In this document: positions 54,739 through 64,000 of the stretch, piece by piece | How positions within the stretch are numbered: position 1 is the stretch's first letter | Layout: the number at the start of each line of letters is the position of its first letter | The notes under the pieces: generated by a model | What the model was told of the DNA's origin: nothing | The model's database searches: none | The model's input: only the letters and a program-made list of their open reading frames with translations | Source: Aphelenchoides besseyi | Taxonomy: Eukaryota; Nematoda; Chromadorea; Rhabditida; Aphelenchoididae | Assembly (NCBI GenBank): GCA_024699855.1 | Contig: JAMPIQ010000003.1 | Location: 868,001 to 932,000 of the forward strand | Direction of reading: 5' to 3' | Length of the DNA: 64,000 bases | Made by a program: the position numbers and the translations under genes

Positions 54739-55064
54739 TACATTCGCTACTTGAAGTCTACGGAGTTTGGTCGGTGACTGCTTTTGGCGGTGGATTTTTT
54801 GGAGGTTGTAATGCAGAAGACGTTGTGACTGTTCCACTTTCTCTCGATCAAAAGTCGAATACTTTGAGTTTCAAGTTGGATTATTTCGGTTTTGGTGAGG
54901 AAAAGATGAAGGCGATGTGGCAACAGTCGATAGTGGGTAAGTGTGTAATCATAAGTTCGATTACAAGAAATTCAGCGGTAACATCATCTATGTTCCTGAC
55001 ACAGTGTTCAGTTTGATCTACAACGTCATTCAGCCGATTTTCGACTATCGAGTTGGAGTGTATA

Positions 55065-57621
55065 TGTTACGGCATTATTGTCGAATCGGCATTTTTGTAA
55101 AAATGCCGGCGCAAATGTAAAAATGCCGGCAGTTTTGTAGAAATGCCGGCACATTCGTGAAATATGCCGGCACACTTGTGAAATTACACATTTCTACCTT
55201 AAATCTCCAGTTTTACTTTAAATTACTAGTAAACCATTGTTAAACAATGCAATTGAACATAATTAAAAAATCGGACAAGAAACTTGATTTGAAATCCCGC
55301 CTTTACAATGACTGCAAGCGGAAAGATGGCCGCACACTTACTTTTTGATGATTTTTTCTTGTTTTTTTTATTTTGTGGTTTCAATTTTGACTTTTAGGAT
55401 TGGTATGTTTTAATCTAAAATTCGGTTTTCATATTGCAGTTATTCAATTTTAGATTATGGACACATCGGCTGATGACATTACAAACGACCCTCAAGAAGT
55501 TAATCGTCTAGAAACGGCAACTCGTTTTGAGCCGCTTCTCAACACTTTCATTCAAAATGCTAAGTCGTGTGGTGTCAAAACAATTGAGGATTACAAGAAC
55601 AAGCTGCAAATCTTGAAACGGAAAGGAGAAGGTGTTGCAACTGAAGACATTAAGGATTACAATGTGATTAAACGGTTTGTATCTTATTTTATCATTGATG
55701 AAAATCCCAACACTTTCTAGGTACAAGCGCAAACAAATTGGACGCAAATACAAATTGTTTCGTAAAGACCTTCTTGTTGTTCGCCAAGACAAATGTTTCG
55801 GAATTTTGTGGTCAATACACGTTGAAAAAGGACACGCCGGACGAAACATTATGCTGAAGGAAATCAAAAGTCGAGGTTATGGTGGTTTAAGCAAGTAAGT
55901 TAAGTAAATCGTTTCTTCAATTTTTCATTGTTTCAGCGACGTGGTTTTGGCTTTTTTAAGTTGCTGCGAATTTTGCAAGTTGAAACAAGGAAAAATCAAA
56001 CGCGGGGTCATTGTGAAACCGATGGTCGAAAAACAGTTTAATGATCGTGCTCAATGTGATCTCATTGACTTTACATCCAAAGTAATTTTAATTCTTTTTA
56101 CTTGTTTTATTATTTTAGCGTTTTAGCCGGACGGAGATTTCCGTTATTTACTCGTATTTATTGATCATCATTCCAAATTTGTGAATCTTCGCGCGATAAA
56201 AAACAAAACTGCTGATGCTGTCAAAGAAGAACTTTTATCAATCTTCTCAATCTTTGGTGCCCCTAAACTTCTTCATACTGATAACGGTCGGGAGTTTAAA
56301 AATGAAAAGATCGAACAAATAGCTGCTGAATGGGGATCTCGTTGTGTTCATGGCAAACCACGACACTCAGAATCTCAAGGATTGGTCGAGCGAGCAAATC
56401 GCGATATTGAAGATATGATCGCTTGCTTCATTGGCTGAACGTGATTCAACTCAATGGGGTTTCTGTTCTTCCAACCGTTCAATTCCAAAAAAAAACACTC
56501 GATATCATTCAGGAATAAAGATGACCCCTTATCGAGCTCTTTTTGGTAAGATTTAAATCAATTTTATTTTCTATGAAGTTCACTTTCAGGTGTTGATCCA
56601 ACTCCACCTCCACTTCTTTTCAACATTTCTTCAGATGCAGACGAAAATGCTGGCGATTTGAGAATGGAAGTGATTGAAGCAAACAAACAAAATGAAAACC
56701 GTCCAATTGTCGATGAAAGTGGAGATGAAATCATACCAGATCTGGTTCCGGAATGGATCAACGACCAAATTCTCGAAGAAAGTCGAACTGAGATTCGTCA
56801 ACATGTGTTACATGCCACGGAAAATCAAGCCGAACGAATGTTACGATCTTCTAATCGTCGGTAAGTAAATGTAATTGTTTTTCATGGTCTTATTCTCTTT
56901 TTAGATTTGCAAGAGTTACTGTTGGAACAACTGTTTTGATTAAGATCGCTTCTGTTGACCGCCACCAAACCGGACCGAGAAATCTTATGGCCGTTGTAAT
57001 CGAGCACAATGAGGAAAGTGATTTGTACACTTTGGGAACAAAAAATGGTCGCTTGCCGCAATTATATTCTCGTAATCAGATTGATCCCACAGTTCAACAA
57101 TTCTTGTCCGTTAGTGATGTTCCTGTTTCAACTCATCGCTCGTTTCGTGCTGCTGTTGGATCACAATCAGCTACTGGTACTCAAGGTTTTCTTCATTGCT
57201 CATGTCTTACTGGTTGCCAATCAAATCGGTGCAGATGTTTTAAATCCGGTCGACCGTGCAACAGCCGATGTCACAAGTCGCATACGTGTTCAAATAATGA
57301 TCAACCCAGTTAATTCACTTTTACTTCATTTTTTTGTTAATTTACTTTCTTTCTCTCAGTTCGCTTATTTTCTTGATTTACTACGGTTCATGATTTAATA
57401 ATTTTTGACTGTTCGCATAAAAACTCATGATCAGCATGCTTGGTTGTCTTAGTTTACTAGTAATTTAAAGTAAAACTGGAGATTTAAGGTAGAAATGTGT
57501 AATTTCACAAGTGTGCCGGCATATTTCACGAATGTGCCGGCATTTCTACAAAACTGCCGGCATTTTTACATTTGCGCCGGCATTTTTACAAAAATGCCGA
57601 TTCGACAATAATGCCGTAACA
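55065..57621 (+). mobile_element. Ginger-type DNA transposon (retrovirus-like integrase with TIRs)
   Basis: 2557 bases, with apparently perfect 170-base terminal inverted repeats (55065-55234 and 57452-57621) beginning TGTTACGGCATTATTG and ending in ACA, and a 4-base target duplication TATA (55061-55064, 57622-57625). Five copies of an ATGCCGGC-centred motif lie in each arm at about 20-base spacing. Inside is an integrase-core gene and no RT, gag or LTR. TGT...ACA ends, TIRs, a 4-base duplication and a Gypsy-like integrase are the defining traits of the Ginger superfamily as I know it. Confidence 0.88.
55457..57313 (+). pseudogene. Ginger integrase/transposase with CXC-type Cys-rich tail, two frame breaks
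   Basis: Exons give MDTSADDITNDPQEVNRLET, then YKRKQIGRKYKLFRKDLLVV, a zinc-binding region (HVEKGHAGRNIM, then CCEFCK), and the integrase core with DRAQCDLIDFTSK (first Asp), LLHTDNGREFKNEK (second Asp) and SESQGLVERANRD (Glu). The core resembles the KRBA2/SCAND3-like integrases of animals. Frame breaks occur near 56430 and in an A run near 56490, then MTPYRALFG, an acidic linker, RVTVGTTVLIKIASVDRHQT, and a C-terminal domain HCSCLTGCQSNRCRCFKSGR with PCNSRCHKSH, which looks like a Tesmin/CXC-type zinc domain. Three to four introns have normal signals. With the breaks fixed it would be near full length. Confidence 0.82.
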
Positions 57622-57918
57622 TATACAACCGATTGCAGCAAGAAGAATGACTTTCCGGATTTCGTGTTCACGTTCGGTGGCGTGGAATTGAACGTTCCGT
57701 CCAACGATTATGTCATCGACTTGGGGCTATCAAGCGAGAAATGTGCGGTCGCCTTGGCACCTACCGAAGATTATACCACCGCTTACTCGCTTGGCCTACC
57801 ATTTTATCTCAACGATTGTGTTTTATGGTCGATCGACAACACAACGATTTCATTCCGCAATAGTCGTCCACTTCCCACTTTTTCACCGCCACTTTTCGGT
57901 TCAAATCAGCATTTCTGA

Positions 57919-58167
57919 ATCCTTTTTCTAATAAACTCACATACAATATGTTTGGACTTGAAACACCAACAACGATCAAACGACTTCACGATGTTCAAAT
58001 TGAAAACCGACATTCAAAAATAAACCTGAGAAAAAAGTTGCGGAGTTGATCGATTGTGTGAAAAACACCACGTCGATAGCGATCACTTGCGCCGTGGAGA
58101 ATGATCGAGTGAACGTCGACGAGTGTAAAAGGTGGTCGCTCTCGTTACTGGTAATCTTTCTTTCAAG
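57919..58167. other. Intergenic stretch
   Basis: AATAAACTC at about 57931 may end the protease transcript. No gene. Confidence 0.45.
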
Positions 58168-58389
58168 ATGCTGCGTTTCAACCTTATTATTTTACTTCTT
58201 GTCGCTATTCCGTCATTCATTCAATGTCAACCGACACAAACAACGAACCTACTAATGAATGGCATTCAACGTTTTATTAACTGGTTCAACTTCGGACACG
58301 GTCGATACGATTGGAACGATGGCGCATGGCGAGAACGAATGAGAGCTTACGAGAAGACCGTTGAAAAGGAAAGTGCATCTTCAATCTAG
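58168..58389 (+). CDS. Small secreted protein, unrecognised
   Basis: 73 residues: MLRFNLIILLLVAIPSFIQC is a clear signal peptide, followed by QPTQTTNLLMNGIQRFINWF, a Gly/His/Asp stretch (NFGHGRYDWNDGAWRERMRA) and a charged C-terminus. I chose the ATG at 58168 because it starts the signal peptide; an in-frame upstream ATG at 58132 would put 12 residues before it. AATAAA at 58408-58413. No dibasic processing sites or cysteine pattern after the leader. It converges with the gene on the other strand. Confidence 0.55.
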   Translation: MLRFNLIILLLVAIPSFIQCQPTQTTNLLMNGIQRFINWFNFGHGRYDWNDGAWRERMRAYEKTVEKESASSI

Positions 58390-58440
58390 ACTGTTTACTT
58401 TTCGACCAATAAAGTTTATTTCTGTGAACATCACAACAAA

Positions 58441-58832
58441 TCATTTCGGCTCCTCGGCGGTTTTGATCACTTCAACGGTCTTTGCAACGGCAGTCTGCAT
58501 TTGCATTTGACTTTTTGGTTGTTGCGGAGCCATTGCGTTGGTTGTTGCGGCCGTTGGCTGTGCTGGTTTGGCTGCTTCGGGAGGTTTGAGCTGAAAACAC
58601 CCGTTTCAATAGCTCGGATCTCTCGAACTCACCAGTCCGTAATTCAAGTCCTCCAACGGTCCGTAGTATTTGATGTAGAAGCAATAGGCTAAAGCGGTGT
58701 TCATCACGATCGCCAACACGCTCAGACCGAGAGTGATCAGGTAGACGATCGTTTCGCTGAGAAGCATCGTTTTGTGCCATCTGAAATCGTTGGGATCAGA
58801 AGTCAAAGCATTGGAACTTACGCTCCAGGCAT
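58441..58832 (-). CDS. Small single-pass membrane protein, unrecognised
   Basis: Three exons on the minus strand, about 102 residues, starting MPGAWHKTMLLSET at 58832. The helix VYLITLGLSVLAIVMNTALA is followed by YCFYIKYYGPLEDLNYGL and, after an intron (GTGAGTTCG...TTTTCAG), a Pro/Ala/Gln/Met-rich tail (KPAQPTAATTNAMAPQQ) ending KTAEEPK, stop at 58441. All joints keep frame. The AATAAA of this strand lies at 58415-58420. Function unknown. Confidence 0.6.
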
Positions 58833-61800
58833 TTCGCAGCGATCTCAACAACAACTTCGAAGCGATTCGAATGAACGAAAAGATCGAAATATGCAAATTT
58901 CCATTCGATGTTCCTCAGCTAAACTTTTGCGCCCGAAAATCAACGTCGCCGCTTATCGCGCCGTAAATTACAAAGAACGTTTGGCGGAATTTACGGTAAT
59001 TTCCATCTAAAAATACACTACCGGAAGCGAAAAAGTTGTTTTAATTGCTTTTTGCGTTCCGATTCATTTGCGTCCACAGAAGAAGTTGGTGCGCGTTCGG
59101 ATTTCTGACATTGAACGTCGTGCTTCCGGGGACGCAAACCGTTTTTTTCGCGCGTCTGCACGCGTTTGATTTTATTGGCACAATTAATGGCTCCATGGTA
59201 ATGAGCGGAACGACACTAACGGCCACAGTACCGTATCATCCTCGGCTCACTCATAATCCTCTGCCTGCCCGTAGCAACTTGTTGAAGACCACGATGATGA
59301 ATCGCAACATGAGCGAAAGGTCGTGGCGCTCGTTACGCTTCGATTTGCTCAAAAGTCTTCACATGACCTTAGAATTCCGAAGACCGCTATGTTCTGGGGA
59401 GCTCAATCTTCGTGTGACGGAAACGGGCGCCGAAATCAAAAACGCGGTCCCCTCCACCTCCAACTAATTAGATCGATTGGCAAAAAGTGAGCGCAACAAA
59501 TTGAATTTTCATTGCAAAACTCATGAACTTCACACAAACTTTGCCGCCGTTTCCCACGTCCTCTGTGTCGCTGTTGGACGTCCAGGCGGCTTTTGTGATT
59601 GAGAAAGTTAACTACCAATTTGCTGTTCGATTTGAGTTCGTTGAGCGCAATTAAACGGCGTAACTACTCCCTCTTCCAAAACGTTCCAGCCATCGTCGAA
59701 GAGGTTGGGGAGTTAATTGGAAGAAGAATCTCCGAATGATCGTACTCAAATTTTACGACGATCAGCGCTTATACCTTCCGCTTAACGACAATTTTAATGG
59801 GCGGGAATTTGAGAAGCTTCGAAGGGGGAAGGGTCTGCACCACCCAATGTTTTCCTAATTACTCCTCTTCAAACTTACCGTATACGACCCGAATTCCGAT
59901 TATGCGCAATAAATTTTCCGAATCAACAGTTCCGCTGGGAAACCAATTCACCAAGAAAAAAGCTGAGCGGAACTCGGCGAACTAATTTGTTTCTGGTTAT
60001 GAGTTTTTGTCGCGTTTATTAATCGTATTGCACATGTACAACGCCCATTCGATTGGTTTCGACGCTACGAATAGACTTCGATTCAAACGTTCCAGCCATT
60101 AGTTTAGGACTCATGATGCATAACAAGTCGGAAATTGTCGAATCCAATCATCTCTGTCGTCTTTCTTCTTTGCGAATTGATGGCGTGAATGGGAGGTGGA
60201 AAAAAGTGATTGGTTTGCTTTTCATTCCTGAAAGTTTTGGCTTATTGACGCCGCTTTTACTGTAGCCTTGACTTCATCCCTAATCTTTCACCATTTCCTT
60301 ATAGTCATCGAGCAGAGTTTTGCACGCTCAAACTTGTTTGTCGATTGGCAAGCCGATGCGTCATTGCGTTCGCTCACACGTTCTGTTTGATTTATCGTCA
60401 CGTACAAATACGGTAATGGAAATTCGACTGAACGAATCCGGTAGTCAATTTGGTCGTTTCAAATCGGACATCACTTTTCGACTTCTCCCTCCAATTCGCG
60501 CCATTCAATCGACCGAATTCCAATTCGGCCGTTGGGGTCGTCCGTTTGATGAATGTGAAATTAATGAGCTGCGGATGTGGACGAATTGAGTAGCAAAGAG
60601 AGGAAATAGTCTCGCACTAAAGACTCATCATTATCGCATCACATTCCTCCGACTTTTCTCGCCCTCAAATCGTCTTGTCCCAAGAAAATTCGGAGCCGCC
60701 CGCGAACTTGTTTTTTCTACATCGAGATGAGTTCTCGTTCAAGGAACACGAAGGCCTTCCGTTTTACAATCACCTCCGAATTTTACGGTTCGCGCACTCA
60801 ATTTAATTGCCGACTCGTCTTCTTAATGAAAAGCGGCAACATCAATTAAACGACTTCGGCGATGCTTGAACACGACCTCTATCCCAACGAATTGAGTCGT
60901 CAAAAAAGTTCGTTGCAGTTGATCGAGAGGCGGAGAACCGATAGCGATCGCTTCGCGCTGATTGGTCGCCGCCTTCAGTTTCACTCCATGAACTTGATCG
61001 ACTGATTGGGTGTGGAACACGAAGGTCTTTTGTTTGGCAAGAACATCTATTGACTATCGTATTCGAGAGGCCGGACATTTGGTTTCTTTCGTCGTTCTCA
61101 CATTACCGCATCAATTGCCGTTTTTTCATTCCGATCAAATTTGTCGTCTTTAATTTCCGCGACTCAAAAACATCTGCGACATCTTTGCGTCGCACTCATT
61201 AAAATTTGTCCAAAGAATTCTCAGGCCTTCACTCTACTTGCCATCGGCATATGATTTCCATCTTTTGACTCATTAATACGCGCCAGAAGATTAAAAAGAT
61301 GTTCTGATTTTCAACCCAATCATAAACTCGAGAACCTTTTCGGCCTCGTCTAATGGCTTCCAGATTCCTATGGTCGGAAAGCATGTAACGTGGAATTTTG
61401 TTTCAAAATGTCATTTCCATTTATCAGTAGGCTCTCTATTCATTCACTCTCCCATTAATGACCTCTCAATTGCACGAATTTGTTTTCAGCAATTAGGCTC
61501 AACGGTATTCGTGTTTCTGGTCATTGCGCTGCAATTGACGTGCCTATTTTACGAGTACCAATTGGAATCGAGTTTATGTCATTGACCAATGGAGTCGAAT
61601 GGCAAACTGCAGTCCAACCACCTTTCGAACAGCATCGATATTATTGGTCCGAAAGTGTAATGGCTGCGAAAGAAGCGGCGAAGAATTCTGTTCAATGAAT
61701 CAACTGACAAATCGAATTGCTGTGACCACTTATTCTTCCCCTAACCAATCGTATTCATTGGATTGAAAGGACGAGAGAGAAAAGTTATGAAAAGAAGATG

Positions 61801-64000
61801 GTCATGACCGATTAGACGGTAAATGACAACCAAGAGGTCAACACCGCAATCTCGTCGGGTTTTTGGGCTTTGGATCGCGGCGTGACGTTTAACTTTTTTT
61901 ACAGAACTTTACGCTTCATATGAACAAAGATTCCACCATCCAATCAATTCGTTGTGGTCATCTCCATTTGTTCGAAAATTGACGGAGTGCTCTTTGCGAA
62001 CAAACGGTCATGAGCCATCGGGAATCTGAATGGATTGTAAAGCGATGTGGGCCGATTGGTGCAAGAAACCAACTTTTGTACTCGCCAACAACCAGCCCAT
62101 CGGACTTATGACTTCAGAAGCCGTGGGGCTTGTAATTCACAACCGATTACCCAACAACTATTGATCTTCATGTCAATCACCCGCTGTGTTCTCGTCGCGC
62201 TTATTCAAATTAGCCACTTGTCCGCTCTCGCAATATCCTCCTCCCAATGCATTCAACTGGTTTTTGTTTGTCAACCGCCAAATTCGTGCATTTTAATCGT
62301 TGCAATTCGCATGGCCATCTGCCGCGATAGCAACGGACCTTGAAAGCGGCGAACCGCAACTCATCTCGACTACTCATTAGCGACATGAAAAATCGGAAGT
62401 CACGAGATTTGCAATCCACTACCCGGAACTTTTACACCGCGAAGTCAATTGGCGTCACGACTATGCTACCGTAGACCCTGAAGGTCGAATGCCCTTGGGT
62501 TCAATTTAATTAAAAATTGGCGTCTTCACAAAAACTGTCGTAGCTCCAAAATTGATTCTAATTGAAATTCACTCCAATTTTTGACATTTCAATTGAGACC
62601 GCTCAAATGGGCACCAGTAAAGAGACTAATGGATTCGTAGGGAGGGGGGCGGAGTCAATAGAACCGTAGCAGAACAATCAAAAGTCGTGATGAACATCGT
62701 TGGTTTTCGGCTTCGAAACGAATTTCAATTTCACGTTTAATTGCGCTTGTTTTTTAATTTCAAAATTTATTGCCCCGTCGTCTCTCCACACAATTCCGAA
62801 GTCATGGATGAGATTGGCATTTTTTATTGGGCCCTCGATTGGCCATTAGAGCAGTTTGTTGCATTGATGGTCGTTGGGCCCCCAAAAGCGATGTGCGTGC
62901 CAACGGCTAATCAGCATCGATTTCCGTTCAATGGGATCGTTCCTGTGGTGTGCTTTTAATGTTATTAGAAACGTGGCGGTGATACGGTCGAGAGACGGCG
63001 AGTTGTTTCTCGTCGTTTAACTTCTTTGTATTCGCGTCTATTTGATCTGCTAAATTTAAACGCATGCCAACTCTCGAAGCTCTTTTCCCGGTGTCCAATT
63101 TGTTGTTGAGGACAATGTTCTCTCTCAACAAACGATCGTTTTTGTTGTTCGATTTGGCCGTCGTTTTGTTCGACATTCATTGTTCCTAATGAAAAGGGAA
63201 AGGAGTGTGCATTTCAAAACGACCAGAAAGATTAATTCCCTTTCGGCCATCGACTGTTGAAATTCGGCACTCGAAAGCGATTGGTTTCCTTCCCACAAAT
63301 TTCGATTTAATTCCCAACCTAAGAGTCTGTTTGCCCAATTCATTTCGCGTGTTGATCATTGTCCGGAGAAGGTTTACGACAGTTAGAGAAGCGGGAGGAA
63401 TGTCTTTAATTTCCCCCCACCACACCTTTCGACTTTGTGGGTTTGGTTGACTTGCACATTCGTGTCACGTTGAGCCGATACGACAAGTGTCGTAAAAGTT
63501 TTGTTGCGATTTGGTTGAGCCCAATAGTTCACTTGTTCCCATCGACTCAATCGACTTCCACCGCTCAAACCGAACATTTCGCTTGTTCCCGATGCAATGG
63601 AATGGTTTGTTCTGTTTGCGCACCTGCTCCATTCTGGGAGAGATTCTAATAAACGCGTAATCATGTTAATGAGATGGCTACGAGATTAATTGGATTCGTG
63701 CACAAATTTCATGATCCTAACAAATGGGTTCGGCTTTCTCATTGGGAACAATGAAAACGCTCGTCAGTCCATAACTCACTTCCACCAATTTGAAGCGTGT
63801 AATTGAGATAGTCGGGGCCGCGTCTTCAATATTTTAAATAGACTTCACGAGGGCTGCAGGTAATAAATTTCATCGTCCATTTGACTCGATGGACAAATTT
63901 GACAAGTGCGCGCCAAAACGTTGTGTAGTTCCATTCCAAGCGCTTGGATTTCAATCGTGAAATGTTTTCAAAAGTTCACGAGGCCTCTTAACGTCATGAC
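58833..64000. other. Long stretch without supportable genes
   Basis: About 5.2 kb. Several ORFs of 60-140 codons exist on both strands (the longest at 59045-59467, plus), but none has matched GT/AG introns, a recognisable domain or a signal peptide of good quality. Donor sequences such as GTAAGT or GTGAGT followed by TTTCAG, frequent elsewhere in the window, are scarce here. No inverted or direct repeat was obvious. It could be a large upstream region or a long intron of a gene beyond the window. Confidence 0.5.

Larger units (their letters stand above)
53290..57918 (+). pseudogene. Pepsin-like aspartic protease relative, interrupted by two transposons
   Basis: Blocks in pepsin order: hydrophobic leader ISLILLFYVATAIG, PVFVEVTIGHSG, the active-site region FYLSFETGEDKIWILDS (ETG instead of DTG), FNASDP, then an exon LGPFYTKNLNYSVSGTLYSG that meets an in-frame TAG, EPTFDGRVFGG, an intron carrying a MITE, FGGCNAEDVVTVPLSL, FKLDYFGFGEE, GNIIYVPDTVFSLIYNVIQP, the Ginger-type insertion, then FPDFVFTFGGVELNVPSNDY and NDCVLWSIDNTTISF before the stop at 57918. 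The catalytic Asp loss and the stop suggest it was already non-enzymatic or decaying. Joining the exon ends across the Ginger element restores the frame at GVY-TTDCS. Confidence 0.78.

Noticed and set aside
55081..55200. Regularly spaced repeats resembling a small CRISPR array
   Set aside because: The repeats are 8-12 bases, lie within transposon inverted repeats and occur in a eukaryotic genome with no cas genes.
59045..59467. 140-codon plus-strand ORF
   Set aside because: No introns, no domain, no coding-like periodicity I could recognise; isolated in a gene-poor stretch.

Overview
This window is nematode nuclear DNA. The genes have many short introns (about 35-60 bases) with GTGAGT/GTAAGT donors and TTTTCAG acceptors. 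The families are typical of nematodes: serpentine receptors, an astacin, cathepsin B-like and pepsin-like proteases, an ionotropic glutamate-type receptor, and CBP/p300 with the animal domain order. I cannot name the species. Exon coordinates come from hand translation, and for the key genes the exon lengths sum to an open frame.

Layout. 39-1279 (+) is the 3' end of a PAXBP1/GCFC gene. 1504-11362 is a Tc1/Tc3-like transposon split by a BEL/Pao LTR retrotransposon (2340-10864) that carries an envelope-like gene. 11386-11708 (-) is a TAZ1-only relative of CBP. After a tRNA-Thr (12813-12884) and a 7TM receptor (13597-14829, -), one mariner is nested inside another (15262-17747). 18.7-21.3 kb holds only weak small ORFs. 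21379-27278 (-) is a complete 16-exon CBP/p300 gene, followed by a tautomerase-like gene of fungal or bacterial type (27974-28463, -), a truncated aldo-keto reductase and an astacin metalloprotease (30505-31733, +).

From 33.7 to 46.2 kb come a palindromic MITE, small cysteine-rich protein genes, a second intact 7TM receptor, decayed pepsin-like and receptor copies, a lysine-rich membrane protein and a complete cathepsin B-like protease. From 46.4 to 52.4 kb an ionotropic receptor is followed by two type I membrane protein genes. A 1.34-kb block is repeated almost identically here, so the two proteins share one ectodomain but have unrelated tails. From 53.3 to 57.9 kb a pepsin-like gene carries a second MITE copy in an intron and a Ginger-type integrase transposon in an exon. 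Two small genes converge at 58.4 kb. The last 5 kb shows no convincing gene.

The main themes are nested mobile elements, recent local duplication and gene decay around a few conserved genes (PAXBP1, CBP, tRNA-Thr). The most interesting signals are the Ginger-type element, the shared-ectodomain gene pair, the tautomerase that may be horizontally acquired, and the TAZ1-only CBP relative.
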